A DNA stretch of 64,000 nt from Lysobacter niastensis (GCF_015453285.1 NZ_JADLZT010000013.1:1-64000), one strand, 5' to 3'; positions 9,072 through 17,936 are shown, counted from the stretch's first letter. Translations and numbers: made by a program. Notes: generated by a model not told the origin, from the sequence alone.

Positions 9072-9839
9072 ATGAAGATCGCCAGCTGGAACGTCAATTC
9101 CCTCAACGTCCGCATGCCGCACCTCGAGCAATGGCTCGGGCAGGCAGCGCCCGACATCGTCGCCCTGCAGGAAACCAAGCTCGATGACGCGCGTTTTCCC
9201 GACGACGCGCTGGTCGCGGCGGGCTATCGCAGCGTGTTCGCCGGGCAGAAGACCTACAACGGCGTCGCGATCCTCTCGCGCGAGAGCGCGCGCGACGTGC
9301 AGATCGGCATTCCCGGCTTCGAGGACGAGCAGCGGCGCGTGATCGCCGCCACGGTCGGCGAGCTGCGCATCGTCGATCTCTATGTCGTCAACGGCCAGGA
9401 CGTCGGCACCGAGAAATACGGCTACAAGCTTCGCTGGCTGGAGGCGGTGCACGACTGGATCGCCGATGAGCTGCAACGGCATCCGCGCATGGTCGTGCTG
9501 GGCGACTTCAACATCGCGCCCGACGATCGCGACGTGCACGACCCGCTGGTGTGGAACGACAGCCATATCCTGACGTCGACTGCCGAGCGGGCCGCGCTGC
9601 GCCGGCTCTACGATCTCGGCCTGCACGATGCGTACCGCGCACTCAATCCGGAAGCCGGCGATTTCAGCTGGTGGGATTACCGCCAGGGCGGGTTCCGCCG
9701 CAACCTGGGCCTGCGCATCGACCTGACGCTGGTCTCGGAAGCGCTGCGCCCGCACTGCGTCGCGTCCGGCATCGACCGCGAGCCGCGCACCTGGGATCGT
9801 CCCAGTGACCACGCGCCGGCCTGGGTGGAGCTGGGCTGA
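9072..9839 (+). CDS. xthA: Exodeoxyribonuclease III (AP endonuclease)
   Basis: Metal-dependent AP endonuclease and 3'-5' exonuclease of base excision repair, 255 residues. The motifs of the Exo III family are in order: SWNVNSLN near residue 4, LQETKL with the metal-binding Glu near 33, [20 protein letters not shown] and the C-terminal catalytic [10 protein letters not shown] with the active histidine. The length fits the shorter XthA group. It is transcribed divergently from ltaE and followed by a strong bidirectional terminator. It lies far from other repair genes here (mutM at 52.8 kb, rep at 62.2 kb). Confidence 0.95.
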   Translation: MKIASWNVNSLNVRMPHLEQWLGQAAPDIVALQETKLDDARFPDDALVAAGYRSVFAGQKTYNGVAILSRESARDVQIGIPGFEDEQRRVIAATVGELRIVDLYVVNGQDVGTEKYGYKLRWLEAVHDWIADELQRHPRMVVLGDFNIAPDDRDVHDPLVWNDSHILTSTAERAALRRLYDLGLHDAYRALNPEAGDFSWWDYRQGGFRRNLGLRIDLTLVSEALRPHCVASGIDREPRTWDRPSDHAPAWVELG

Positions 9840-9866
9840 CCGCACGCGCAGCGGCGCGCCAGGCAC

Positions 9867-9896
9867 AAAAAAAGCCCGGCATTGCCGGGCCTTTTT
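9867..9896. terminator. Bidirectional rho-independent terminator
   Basis: The stem GCCCGGC / GCCGGGC with loop ATT is flanked by a run of As on the left and a run of Ts on the right. It can therefore end transcription of xthA from the left and of the GlsB-like gene from the right. Confidence 0.9.
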
Positions 9897-9928
9897 CATG
9901 ATGCGGCGACGCAGGCGATGTCAGGTCG

Positions 9929-10204
9929 TCAGCGTACCCGTCCGCGCCGGAACAGGTTGACGATCGCCAGCAGCACGATCGCACCGATCAGCGACATGAG
10001 CAGGCCGGTGAGGCTGAAGTTGCCGTCGTTGATGTCGCCGCCGCCGATGCCGAGCATGCCGCCGAGCCAGCCGCCCAGGAAGGCGCCGATGATGCCGACG
10101 ATGATGTTGAGGAAGATGCCCTGCTGTGCATCGGTCTTCATGATCAGGCTGGCCAACCAGCCGATGACTCCGCCGACGATCAGCCAGATAAGAATGCCCA
10201 TCAT
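9929..10204 (-). CDS. GlsB/YeaQ/YmgE family stress-response membrane protein
   Basis: Small hydrophobic protein of 91 residues with the transglycosylase-associated fold (GlsB/YeaQ/YmgE family): WLIVGGVIGWLASLI near the start, then a glycine-rich helix (IIVGIIGAFLGGWLGG) and a third helix before a short basic tail. The ATG at 10204 is preceded by AAGGAGA at good distance, which fixes the start and rejects a longer reading that begins at 10267. A central loop DINDGNFSLTG is longer than in most relatives. The gene ends at the shared terminator with xthA. Role in envelope stress is known only in general terms. Confidence 0.9.
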   Translation of the reverse strand: MMGILIWLIVGGVIGWLASLIMKTDAQQGIFLNIIVGIIGAFLGGWLGGMLGIGGGDINDGNFSLTGLLMSLIGAIVLLAIVNLFRRGRVR

Positions 10205-10515
10205 GCTGGTGTCTCCTTGTCCGTACCGAGATGGATCGCGAGCCCGCGACTGGGGCGATGCGAGCATGTGCGCACAGGCGTGATGGCGATGTCAGCGATG
10301 TATTGCCTTGAAAACAAGCGTTTCCGTCGACTTCCGAAAGTTGTTCCGCGGCGATGATCGCCGAGTGAAATCGACGTATGCGCGCATGCACGAGTGACGC
10401 TGAGCGTCAGTTTTCGGGTGCGTCGATCGCATGCCGCGCCAGCGATGCGGCATGCGGATCAGCGCCGGACATGACGGCATTGCCTTACGCTGTCCGTCCA
10501 CGAATCCTCCTGTCC
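10205..10515. other. Gene-free stretch with a 15-base palindrome
   Basis: No convincing gene. It holds the promoter region of the GlsB-like gene and, at 10395-10409, the palindrome TGACGCTGAGCGTCA followed by GTTTTC. The palindrome could be an operator or a weak stem-loop. Frames across it lack a family signature. Confidence 0.55.
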
Positions 10516-11121
10516 ATGTCCGACTCCTTGACCATCTCCGATCGCGAAAGCGTGCGCTGGGCATGGCTGCCGCATCAGCCGCGACAGCCCGGCGAACCGT
10601 TGGCGCGCGCGTGGCTGGGCGAAGCGCTGGGTATCGCCGCGGATGCACTGCCGCTGGTCCGCGACGAGCGCGGCCGGCCTCGATTCGTCGGCGGCCTGGC
10701 CGGCTGGGACTGCAACTGGAGCCACAGCGGCGACGGCCTGGTGGTGGCACTGGGCGAGGGCGTGCAGCTCGGCATCGACCTGGAACGGCTGCGCCCGCGG
10801 GCGCGGGCGCTGGAACTGGCGGCGCGCTTCTTCACCCCGCCCGAACTGGACTGGTTGCACGCCGCGCCATCGGCGGCCGTGCGCGACCACGCCTTCCTGC
10901 GCCTGTGGTGCGCCAAGGAGGCAGTGCTGAAGGCGCATGGACAAGGCATTTCCTTCGGCCTGCACCGGCTGCGCTTCGGCGAAACGGGAACGCCCTACCA
11001 GCCCGGCGGCCTGTGCCTGGTGGAATGCGATCCCGAACTCGGCGAGCCATCGCAATGGCGACTGAAGGAACTGCAGCCGGCGCCGGACTACCTCGGCGCG
11101 TTGGCCTGGCGGGAACGTTGA
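10516..11121 (+). CDS. 4'-phosphopantetheinyl transferase superfamily protein
   Basis: Enzyme that moves 4'-phosphopantetheine from coenzyme A onto carrier proteins of fatty acid, polyketide or non-ribosomal peptide synthesis. With the start at ATG 10516 it has 201 residues, two-domain Sfp/AcpT-like. Metal-binding Asp88 and Glu90 are in GIDLER, and the second motif WCAKEAVLKAHG is at 131-142. The start is uncertain: the frame stays open to 10378, no ribosome-binding site is clear, and an ATG at 10471 is possible. No biosynthetic cluster is nearby, so it may serve distant clusters or a housekeeping carrier protein. Confidence 0.85.
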   Translation: MSDSLTISDRESVRWAWLPHQPRQPGEPLARAWLGEALGIAADALPLVRDERGRPRFVGGLAGWDCNWSHSGDGLVVALGEGVQLGIDLERLRPRARALELAARFFTPPELDWLHAAPSAAVRDHAFLRLWCAKEAVLKAHGQGISFGLHRLRFGETGTPYQPGGLCLVECDPELGEPSQWRLKELQPAPDYLGALAWRER

Positions 11122-11174
11122 CCTTCGACTGATCAAGCAGAGAGAGCCGCGCGATCGGCGATACTGCGCACCCT

Positions 11175-11840
11175 ATGAGTGACGCTTCCACCTCCTTCGA
11201 TCCCGCGCTGCGCCGCCGCCTCGAGTCCGGCCTGGTTGCGCTGAACCTCGACCCGGCACTGGCCTCGCCGCTGCTGGACTACCTCGCGCTGCTCGCGCGC
11301 TGGAACAAGACCTACAACCTCACCGCGGTGCGCGACCCGCAGGAGATGGTCGACAAGCACCTGCTCGATTCGCTGGCGATGCACCCCTACGTCGACGGCC
11401 TCGTCGCCCGCGGTGGCGCGCTGGCCGACCTCGGCACGGGCCCCGGCCTGCCGGGCATCCCGCTGGCCATCGTCAAGCCGGGCCTGCGGGTGACGCTGGT
11501 CGAGAGCAACGGCAAGAAGGCGCGGTTCCTGCGCGAGGCCGTCCGCCAGCTGGGGCTGAAGGACGTGCGCGTGGTCGAGTCGCGGATCGAGGACGTCGAC
11601 GAGCCGGGCGCCTTCGATGCGATCACCGCCCGCGCGCTGGCGACGCTGCCGCTGATCCTGGAGCTCGGCGGGCACCTGCTGCAGCCGGAAGGCCGCCTGC
11701 TGGCGATGAAGGGCGTCTACCCGGCCGATGAGATAGCCGCACTGCCCGCGGGCTGGGCCCTGCAAAGTGCTTATCCGCTCACGGTTCCCGGCCTGGCCGC
11801 CGAGCGCCACCTGGTCGTGGTCGGACGCGGGGCCGCCTAG
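11175..11840 (+). CDS. rsmG: 16S rRNA (guanine(527)-N7)-methyltransferase RsmG
   Basis: SAM-dependent methyltransferase (GidB) that modifies G527 of 16S rRNA; loss gives low-level streptomycin resistance in many bacteria. The 221-residue protein has the family hallmarks [20 protein letters not shown] near residue 50, the SAM loop [17 protein letters not shown] and the later ARALATLP. It precedes parA-parB, a gene order (gidB-parA-parB) that is widely conserved. A GATACT hexamer nine bases before the ATG may be its -10 element. Confidence 0.95.
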   Translation: MSDASTSFDPALRRRLESGLVALNLDPALASPLLDYLALLARWNKTYNLTAVRDPQEMVDKHLLDSLAMHPYVDGLVARGGALADLGTGPGLPGIPLAIVKPGLRVTLVESNGKKARFLREAVRQLGLKDVRVVESRIEDVDEPGAFDAITARALATLPLILELGGHLLQPEGRLLAMKGVYPADEIAALPAGWALQSAYPLTVPGLAAERHLVVVGRGAA

Positions 11841-11937
11841 TCAGCCAGGCGGTACCGCGCAGGGCCTTCCGTCGGGGCATAATCATTTTCCGGCCCCACG
11901 CCGGAAACCTCCCGTACACAGCCCAGGACCGAGCCGC

Positions 11938-12759
11938 ATGGCCCGTATCATCGCCGTCGCCAATCAGAAAGGCGGGGTCGGCAAGACCACCACTGCCGTC
12001 AACCTGGCCGCCGCGCTCGCACGCACGCCCAAGCGCGTGCTGCTGGTCGACCTCGATGCCCAGGGCAACGCCACGATGGGCAGCGGCATCGACAAGCGCG
12101 AGATCGAGACCTCGATCTGCGACGTGCTGCTGGGCGAGGCCGATGCGGCATCGATCCTCAAGCGCACCGCCGAGGACTTCGACCTGCTGCCGGCGAACAT
12201 CGAGCTGACCGCGGCCGAGATCAGCCTGATGGGCGAGTCGGGCCGCGAGCAGCGCCTCAAGGCCGCGCTTGCCCCGCTGCGCGCCAACTACGATTACATC
12301 CTGATCGACTGCCCGCCGGCGCTGTCGCTGCTCACGCTCAACGCGCTGACCGCCGCCGACTCGATCATCGTGCCGATGCAGTGCGAGTACTACGCGCTGG
12401 AAGGCATCAGCGCGCTGCTCGACACCATCGACGCGCTCAAGGCCAAGCTCAACCCTGCGCTGGAGATCGAAGGCGTGCTGCGCACCATGTTCGACGTGCG
12501 CAACAACCTCGCCAACGCTGTGTCGGCCGAGCTCACCAAGCATTTCGGCGACCGCGTGTTCCGCACCATCGTGCCGCGCAACGTGCGCCTGGCCGAGGCG
12601 CCGAGCCACGGCCAGAGCATCGTCGGCTACGACCACGCCAGCCGTGGCGGCATCGCCTACCTCGGCCTGGCCGGTGAAGTGCTGCGCCGCCAGCGCGAGC
12701 GCGAGCAGGCAGCCAAGCAGGCGGCCCGTCCGGTCGAGCTGAAGGAGACCGCGGCATGA
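11938..12759 (+). CDS. parA: Chromosome partitioning ATPase ParA
   Basis: Deviant Walker ATPase of the ParA/Soj group, 273 residues, which binds DNA non-specifically and with ParB segregates the replication origin region. The deviant Walker A motif KGGVGKT is at residues 11-17, Walker A' (LLVDLDAQGNAT) follows, and Walker B is YILIDCPPALS. The ATG at 11938 is used because the family always begins just before the phosphate loop; the longer open frame runs back into rsmG. Its stop overlaps the parB start (ATGA). Confidence 0.96.
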   Translation: MARIIAVANQKGGVGKTTTAVNLAAALARTPKRVLLVDLDAQGNATMGSGIDKREIETSICDVLLGEADAASILKRTAEDFDLLPANIELTAAEISLMGESGREQRLKAALAPLRANYDYILIDCPPALSLLTLNALTAADSIIVPMQCEYYALEGISALLDTIDALKAKLNPALEIEGVLRTMFDVRNNLANAVSAELTKHFGDRVFRTIVPRNVRLAEAPSHGQSIVGYDHASRGGIAYLGLAGEVLRRQREREQAAKQAARPVELKETAA

Positions 12760-13661
12760 GCGTGGCCAAGAAACGCGGCCTCGGACGCGGCCTGGAGGCC
12801 CTGCTCGGCCCGAAGGCAGCCGCCGAGGCGCCGGTGCTGGAGGCCGTCGAGGGCGACGTCCTCAGGCACCTGCCGGTCGATGCGCTGGCGCCGGGCAAGT
12901 ACCAGCCGCGCAAGCACTGGGACCAGGACAAGCTCGCCGAGCTGGCCGAGTCGATCAAGGCGCAGGGCGTGATCCAGCCGATCGTCGTGCGCGACATCGG
13001 CGGCAAGCGCTACGAGATCATCGCCGGCGAACGCCGCTGGCGCGCCACGCAGCTGGCCGGCCTGAGCGAAATCCCGGTGGTGATCCGCGAGGTCGACGAC
13101 CGCACCGTGGTCGCGATGGCGCTGATCGAGAACATCCAGCGCGAGGACCTCAACCCGCTGGAAGAAGCCACTGCGCTGCAGCGGCTGATCGATGAGTTCG
13201 ACCTGACCCACGCCCAGGCGGCGGAGGCGGTCGGCCGTTCGCGCGCCGCGGTGTCCAACCTGCTTCGCCTGCTGGAACTGCCGCAGGAAATCCGCGTGCT
13301 GGTCGAAACCCGCGCGCTGGAAATGGGCCATGCCCGCGCGCTGCTGGCGCTGACGCCGCAGGCGGCGATCGCACTCGCGCGCCAGGCCGCCGATCACGAA
13401 TGGTCGGTGCGCGAGGTCGAACATCGCGTGCAGCAGCTCGCCGCCGGCATGATCCCGGGCAGCAGCGCGGCCAGGGCCAAGCCGGCCAAGTCCAAGCCCG
13501 CCGCCGACATCGTCTCGCTCGAACGCGAGCTGTCGGAGTCGCTCCAGACCAAGGTCAACGTGCTGCACGGCCGCGGTGGCCGCGGCCGCCTGGTCATCCA
13601 TTACTCCGACCTCGACTCGCTCGAAGGCGTGCTGGAAAAGCTGCGCGGCAAGGTCGATTGA
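12756..13661 (+). CDS. parB: Chromosome partitioning protein ParB
   Basis: CTP-dependent DNA clamp that loads at parS sites and stimulates ParA, 301 residues. The N-terminal KKRGLGRGLEALLG is the ParA-interaction peptide, the CTPase/ParB motif GERRWRA is near residue 90, a helix-turn-helix (HAQAAEAVGRSRAAVSNLL) is at about 150-170, and a C-terminal dimer domain ends the protein. It overlaps parA by four bases. I saw no match to the usual parS sequence in the window by eye. Confidence 0.96.
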   Translation: MSVAKKRGLGRGLEALLGPKAAAEAPVLEAVEGDVLRHLPVDALAPGKYQPRKHWDQDKLAELAESIKAQGVIQPIVVRDIGGKRYEIIAGERRWRATQLAGLSEIPVVIREVDDRTVVAMALIENIQREDLNPLEEATALQRLIDEFDLTHAQAAEAVGRSRAAVSNLLRLLELPQEIRVLVETRALEMGHARALLALTPQAAIALARQAADHEWSVREVEHRVQQLAAGMIPGSSAARAKPAKSKPAADIVSLERELSESLQTKVNVLHGRGGRGRLVIHYSDLDSLEGVLEKLRGKVD

Positions 13662-13690
13662 CTGCCGGGTGCGGTAAGCCCGATTGATTC

Positions 13691-13714
13691 CCTTCTCCCG
13701 CCCGCGGGAGAAGG
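13691..13714. repeat. Extragenic palindrome, family 1
   Basis: An 11-base stem CCTTCTCCCGC / GCGGGAGAAGG with a two-base loop, 30 bases after the parB stop. The following GTGCCCGAAGGGCGGATGAGGG belongs to the same repeat. There is no T-tract, so it is probably not a classic terminator. Confidence 0.75.
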
Positions 13715-13776
13715 TGCCCGAAGGGCGGATGAGGGCGCTTCATGCCCGTGATGCCTTCCTCGTGGATTGCACCGGC

Positions 13777-13782
13777 TAGAAT
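13777..13782 (+). promoter_or_regulatory. -10-like hexamer, leaderless start of the epimerase gene
   Basis: TAGAAT, six bases, then the ATG at 13789, with no Shine-Dalgarno sequence between. It fits the leaderless pattern seen elsewhere in the window. Confidence 0.5.
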
Positions 13783-13788
13783 TCACCC

Positions 13789-14769
13789 ATGACCATTCTC
13801 GTCACCGGCGCCGCCGGTTTCATCGGCGCCTACACCTGCCGCGCGCTGCGCGCCCGTGGCGCGGCCGTGATCGGCCTCGACAGCTACAACGACTACTACG
13901 ATCCGCAGATCAAGCGCGACCGTGTCGCCGCGCTGTGCCCGGACGTCGACATCCGCACGCTCGACCTGATCGACCGTGAAGGCCTGGCCGCGCTGTTCGA
14001 CGAGGTGCGCCCCGAGCGCGTGATCCACCTCGCCGCGCAGGCCGGCGTGCGTTATTCGCTGACGCACCCGCACGCCTACGTCGACAGCAACCTCGCCGGT
14101 TTCGTCAACATGCTGGAGCTGTGCCGCCATCGCGGCATCGCCCATCTGGTGTACGCGAGTTCCTCGTCGGTCTACGGCGATTCGGCCACGCCGCCGTTCT
14201 CCGAGGACCAGCGCGTCGACCAGCCGCGTTCGCTGTACGCGGCGACCAAGGCCGCCAACGAGCTGATGGCGCATACCTATGCCCATCTGTACGGCCTGCG
14301 CTCGACCGGTCTGCGCTTCTTCACCGTGTACGGCCCGTGGGGCCGCCCGGACATGGCGCCGCTGCTGTTCTCGCGTGCGGTGCTGGCCGGGCGCCCGATC
14401 GATGTCTTCAACCACGGCCGGATGCGCCGCGACTTCACTTTCATCGACGACATCGTCGCCGGCGTGCTGGGCGCGCTCGAGCATCCGCCCACCGGCGAGC
14501 CGCCGCACCGGGTCTTCAACCTCGGCAACCACACGCCCGTGGAACTGGAGCGCTTCATCGCGGTCATCGAACAGGCGTCCGGCGTGGTGGCCCAGAAGGT
14601 GTACAAGCCGATGCAGCCAGGCGACATGATCGAGACCATGGCGGATACTTCGCGCGCCAAGGCTGCCTTCGGCTTCGAGCCGGCCACCTCGATCGAGGCC
14701 GGCCTGCCGCAGGTGGTCGAGTGGTGCCGGACTTATTTCGGTGATGTCTATTTCGGCGACAAGGCCTGA
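13789..14769 (+). CDS. NAD-dependent sugar-nucleotide epimerase/dehydratase
   Basis: Extended short-chain dehydrogenase of 326 residues, most like UDP-glucuronate 4-epimerases. The nucleotide motif GAAGFIG is at 7-13, the serine stretch YASSSSVYG at 122-130, and the catalytic Tyr150 and Lys154 are in SLYAATK. The NDYYDPQIKRDR segment and the FTVYGPWGRPDMA motif are typical of glucuronate epimerases. It begins a cluster with a glycosyltransferase and a lipid-A-synthase N-domain protein, suggesting supply of a sugar for an envelope glycolipid. The exact substrate cannot be read from sequence. Confidence 0.88.
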   Translation: MTILVTGAAGFIGAYTCRALRARGAAVIGLDSYNDYYDPQIKRDRVAALCPDVDIRTLDLIDREGLAALFDEVRPERVIHLAAQAGVRYSLTHPHAYVDSNLAGFVNMLELCRHRGIAHLVYASSSSVYGDSATPPFSEDQRVDQPRSLYAATKAANELMAHTYAHLYGLRSTGLRFFTVYGPWGRPDMAPLLFSRAVLAGRPIDVFNHGRMRRDFTFIDDIVAGVLGALEHPPTGEPPHRVFNLGNHTPVELERFIAVIEQASGVVAQKVYKPMQPGDMIETMADTSRAKAAFGFEPATSIEAGLPQVVEWCRTYFGDVYFGDKA

Positions 14770-14779
14770 TCGCGAATCC

Positions 14780-15502
14780 ATGAGCCAACCCCAACTCTCC
14801 GTCGTCGTCCCGGTGTTCAACGAGCGCGACAACGTCGCGCCGCTGGTGCACGAGATCACCGCCGCGCTGCGCGGCGTCGCCGATTTCGAGATCGTCTATG
14901 TCGACGACCACTCGCGCGACGACACCCTCGCGGTGCTGCGCGCGCTCAAGGCCGAAGTGCCTGAGCTGCGCGTGGTCCACCACGTCACGCAGAGCGGACA
15001 GAGCACCGCCGTGCGCAGTGGCGTCAAGGCCGCGCGTGGCACGTGGATCGCCACGCTCGATGGCGACGGCCAGAACGATCCGGCCGACATTCCCAAGCTG
15101 ATCGCCGAGCGCGCCAAGGCGGCGCCGGAGATCAAGCTGTTCGCCGGCTGGCGGGTCAATCGCCAGGACAGCGGCAGCAAGCGCTGGGCCTCGAAGTGGG
15201 CCAACGCGATCCGCGCGCGCATGCTGCGCGACGACACTCCCGACACCGGCTGCGGCATCAAGCTGTTCGAGCGCGCGGCCTTCCTCGAACTGCCGTACTT
15301 CGACCACATGCACCGCTACCTGCCCGCGCTGATGCAGCGTGCTGGCTGGAAGACGGTCAGCGTGCCGGTCAACCACCGTCCGCGTTCGGCCGGCGTCTCC
15401 AAGTACAACAACCTCAACCGCGCCCTGGTCGGCATCGCCGACCTGCGCGGCGTCGCCTGGCTGATCCGGCGCGGCAAGGTCACGCGGACCGAAGAGGTCT
15501 GA
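14780..15502 (+). CDS. Family 2 glycosyltransferase (dolichol-phosphate mannosyltransferase-like)
   Basis: GT2 enzyme of 240 residues with the GT-A fold of the DPM1/ArnC-like group that transfers a sugar onto a polyprenyl phosphate carrier. SVVVPVFNERDNV opens the fold, the metal motif is the DGDGQNDPAD stretch near residue 93, and the acceptor-site motif RPRSAGVSKYNN is near 208. There are no membrane helices, unlike ArnC, so it would work at the inner face of the membrane. The ATG at 14780 follows the epimerase stop by ten bases. With the next gene it resembles the two halves of a membrane-bound sugar-lipid system. Confidence 0.88.
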   Translation: MSQPQLSVVVPVFNERDNVAPLVHEITAALRGVADFEIVYVDDHSRDDTLAVLRALKAEVPELRVVHHVTQSGQSTAVRSGVKAARGTWIATLDGDGQNDPADIPKLIAERAKAAPEIKLFAGWRVNRQDSGSKRWASKWANAIRARMLRDDTPDTGCGIKLFERAAFLELPYFDHMHRYLPALMQRAGWKTVSVPVNHRPRSAGVSKYNNLNRALVGIADLRGVAWLIRRGKVTRTEEV

Positions 15503-15560
15503 TCGGATTCCCTCCCCGCCGTGGCCCTGTCGCGGAAGGGAAAACAAAGCGAGGACGGCC

Positions 15561-15902
15561 ATGGAATTCGACTTCATGAACCACCCGATCGCGTGGCTGG
15601 AATGGACCGGCCTGCACATGTCGCCGTGGAAGATCATCGGCCTGACCGGCGCGCTGATGTTCGGCGGACGCTGGCTCGTGCAGTTCCTCGCTTCGCGCAA
15701 GCACGGCAAGCCGGTGATCCCGCGGCTGTTCTGGTACATGAGCCTGGTCGGCAGCGCGATGACGCTGAGCTACTTCCTGTTCTCGCAGAAGCAGGACTCG
15801 GTGGGCGTGATCCAGAACCTGTTCCCGTCCTTCACTGCCGCCTACAGCCTGTACCTGGACATCCGGCATCGCGGCTGGCACCGGGACAAGGCCAGCCACT
15901 GA
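15561..15902 (+). CDS. Lipid-A-disaccharide synthase N-terminal domain (LABN) membrane protein
   Basis: A 113-residue protein with three membrane helices (about residues 20-40, 50-72 and 80-100) matching the LABN family, found as a free protein or fused to LpxB or glycosyltransferases. The conserved core GGRWLVQFLASRK and FWYMSLVGSAMTLSYFLF are present. It follows the GT2 gene by 58 bases with a modest ribosome site. In this cluster it may act as a membrane anchor or lipid-handling partner of the glycosyltransferase; that is inference. Confidence 0.85.
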   Translation: MEFDFMNHPIAWLEWTGLHMSPWKIIGLTGALMFGGRWLVQFLASRKHGKPVIPRLFWYMSLVGSAMTLSYFLFSQKQDSVGVIQNLFPSFTAAYSLYLDIRHRGWHRDKASH

Positions 15903-15945
15903 GCCGGCGTCCTTCGCCGTTCGTTGCGGCCTAGGGGCGGCAGTC

Positions 15946-15996
15946 CCGTCCGCTCATCCTTCGACTCCGCTTCGCTACGCTCAGGACGAACGGACG
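15946..15996. repeat. Dispersed extragenic repeat, family 2, copy C
   Basis: Same element as at 7778-7821 (CATCCTTCGACTCCG, then CGCTACGCTCAGGACGAACGG), in direct orientation, between the LABN gene and the DUF885 peptidase gene. Confidence 0.8.
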
Positions 15997-16098
15997 GCAG
16001 CACCGGCCGGCCCCGCGGCAGACAACATCGGCCAACCGCGCCCGCCCGCGGGATGCGAAGATCGGGGCTTCGCGCCTTCCGAACTCATTCAATCCCGC

Positions 16099-17868
16099 AT
16101 GAAACGCCTGCTGCTTGCCGCCGCGCTGTCGGCCCAACTCGCCCTGGCCTCCACGGCCGCGTTCGCCGGCGCCGCCGACACCCGCTTCGAAGCCATCTAC
16201 AAGAAGGAGTGGCAGTGGCGGCAGGCGCAACTGGGCACCTCCGACGAGGACAACGACGCATCCGGCAACCAGCATCAGCTCCCGTCCGTGGACGCGGCCA
16301 GCCAGGCGGCACGGCTGAAGGTGTGGGACGACGTGCTGCGCCAGCTCGACGGCGTCGACGCGAAGCAGCTGGGCGCGCAGAACCAGGTCAATTTCGCCGT
16401 CTACCGCGCGCAGGTGGAGAACCTTGCCGCCGACGTGCGCCTGCGCGGCTACGAGATGCCGTTCAACTCGGACTCCTCGTTCTGGTCGAACCTGAGCTTC
16501 ATGAGCCGGCGCGACATGCGCAACGCCGAGGACTACCGCGCCTACATCGACCGCCTGCGCGACGTGCCGCGTTACTTCGGCCAGAACATCGACAACATGC
16601 GCGCCGGTCTGGGGCGCGGTTTCAGCGTGCCGCGCGCGGTCCTGGACGGTCGTGACGTCTCCATCGCCGCCGTGGCGGACCTGAAGGACCCGTCGAAGTC
16701 GAACTTCTACGAGCCGTTCAAGAAGATGCCGGCCTCCATCCCCGCCGACGAGCAGGCGCGCCTGCGCGAGGCCGGCCTGGCCGCGATCCGCGAGCGCGTG
16801 GTGCCGGCCTACGGCCAGCTGCTGGCGTTCTTCCGCGACGAGTACGTGCCGAAGGCGCGCACCACGCTGGGCGCCGAGCAGATGCCGGAGGGCGAGGCCT
16901 ACTACCGCCAGCAGATCCGCGAGTACACGACGCTGGACCTGGACCCGGAGCAGATCCACCAGATCGGCCTTGAGGAAGTCGCGCGCATCCAGGGCGAGAT
17001 GGACGCGATCATCAAGCAGGTGGGCTTTAAAGGCCCGCCCCAGGAAAACACGTTCGCGGCCTTCCTGAAGTTCCTCCGCACCGACAAGCAGTTCTACGCG
17101 ACCACGCCGCAGGAGCTGCTCGATCGCGCCGCCTGGATCTCCAAGCGCGTAGACGGCGAGATCGGCAAGGTCATCGGCACGCTGCCGCGCGGCCGCTTCA
17201 CGATCGTGCCGGTGCCGCCGGACATCGCGCCGTTCTGGACCAGCGGCCGCGGTGGCGCGGGCACCTACTGGGTCAACACCTACGACCTGCCGTCGCGCCC
17301 GCTCTACAACCTGCCGGCGCTGACCCTGCACGAGTCCGCCCCGGGGCATGCCCTTCAGGGCTCGCTGGCCAAGGAGCAGGGCGACCTGCCCGCGTTCCGC
17401 CGCGAGACCTACATCTCCGCCTACGGCGAGGGCTGGGGCCTGTACAGCGAGAAGCTCGGTGAAGAGATGGGCATCTACCAGACGCCGTACGAGGAGTTCG
17501 GACGCCTGACCTATGAGATGTGGCGCGCCTGCCGTCTGGTCATCGACACCGGCGTCCACCACAAGGGCTGGACCCGCGACCAGGCCCTGGCCTACCTGCG
17601 CGATCGCACCGCACTGAGCGAGCACGAGGTCACCACCGAAGTCGACCGCTACATCTCCTGGCCGGCCCAGGCGCTGAGCTACAAGCTCGGCGAGATCACG
17701 ATCGTGCGGCTGCGTGCCGAGGCCGAAAAGGCGCTCGGACCGAAGTTCGACGTGAAGGCCTTCCACGACGCGCTGCTGAGCGAGGGCTCGGTGCCGCTGC
17801 CGGTACTGGAACAGCAGGTCCGCGCCTTCATCGCCAAGTCGGCGCAGGACAAGCCCAAGGCCGGCTGA
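16099..17868 (+). CDS. DUF885 family exported metallopeptidase-like protein
   Basis: Exported protein of 589 residues with a signal peptide (MKRLLLAAALSAQLALASTAAFAG, cleavage about residue 24). DUF885 proteins are related to M3/M32-like zinc peptidases; the motif HESAPGH starts at His411 and corresponds to the zinc helix HExxPGH of the family. The conserved AYGEGWGLYSEKL supplies the second zinc-ligand region. It stands alone, with a dispersed repeat upstream and the rpmB promoter right after it. The substrate is unknown. Confidence 0.85.
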   Translation: MKRLLLAAALSAQLALASTAAFAGAADTRFEAIYKKEWQWRQAQLGTSDEDNDASGNQHQLPSVDAASQAARLKVWDDVLRQLDGVDAKQLGAQNQVNFAVYRAQVENLAADVRLRGYEMPFNSDSSFWSNLSFMSRRDMRNAEDYRAYIDRLRDVPRYFGQNIDNMRAGLGRGFSVPRAVLDGRDVSIAAVADLKDPSKSNFYEPFKKMPASIPADEQARLREAGLAAIRERVVPAYGQLLAFFRDEYVPKARTTLGAEQMPEGEAYYRQQIREYTTLDLDPEQIHQIGLEEVARIQGEMDAIIKQVGFKGPPQENTFAAFLKFLRTDKQFYATTPQELLDRAAWISKRVDGEIGKVIGTLPRGRFTIVPVPPDIAPFWTSGRGGAGTYWVNTYDLPSRPLYNLPALTLHESAPGHALQGSLAKEQGDLPAFRRETYISAYGEGWGLYSEKLGEEMGIYQTPYEEFGRLTYEMWRACRLVIDTGVHHKGWTRDQALAYLRDRTALSEHEVTTEVDRYISWPAQALSYKLGEITIVRLRAEAEKALGPKFDVKAFHDALLSEGSVPLPVLEQQVRAFIAKSAQDKPKAG

Positions 17869-17907
17869 TGGCCGGCCGCGGCCCCGGCCGGGGCTGTGGA
17901 TAAGTGC

Positions 17908-17936
17908 TTGCCCGGGACCTGGGTTCCGGGCATAAT
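17908..17936 (+). promoter_or_regulatory. Sigma70-type promoter of rpmB-rpmG
   Basis: TTGCCC and CATAAT separated by exactly 17 bases: a good -35/-10 pair. The predicted start is near 17943, leaving a leader of about 190 bases before rpmB. Confidence 0.75.

Noticed and set aside
11938-13661. parS site for ParB in or near parAB
   Set aside because: No match to the usual 16-base palindrome was seen by eye; a search with mismatches over the whole chromosome would be needed.
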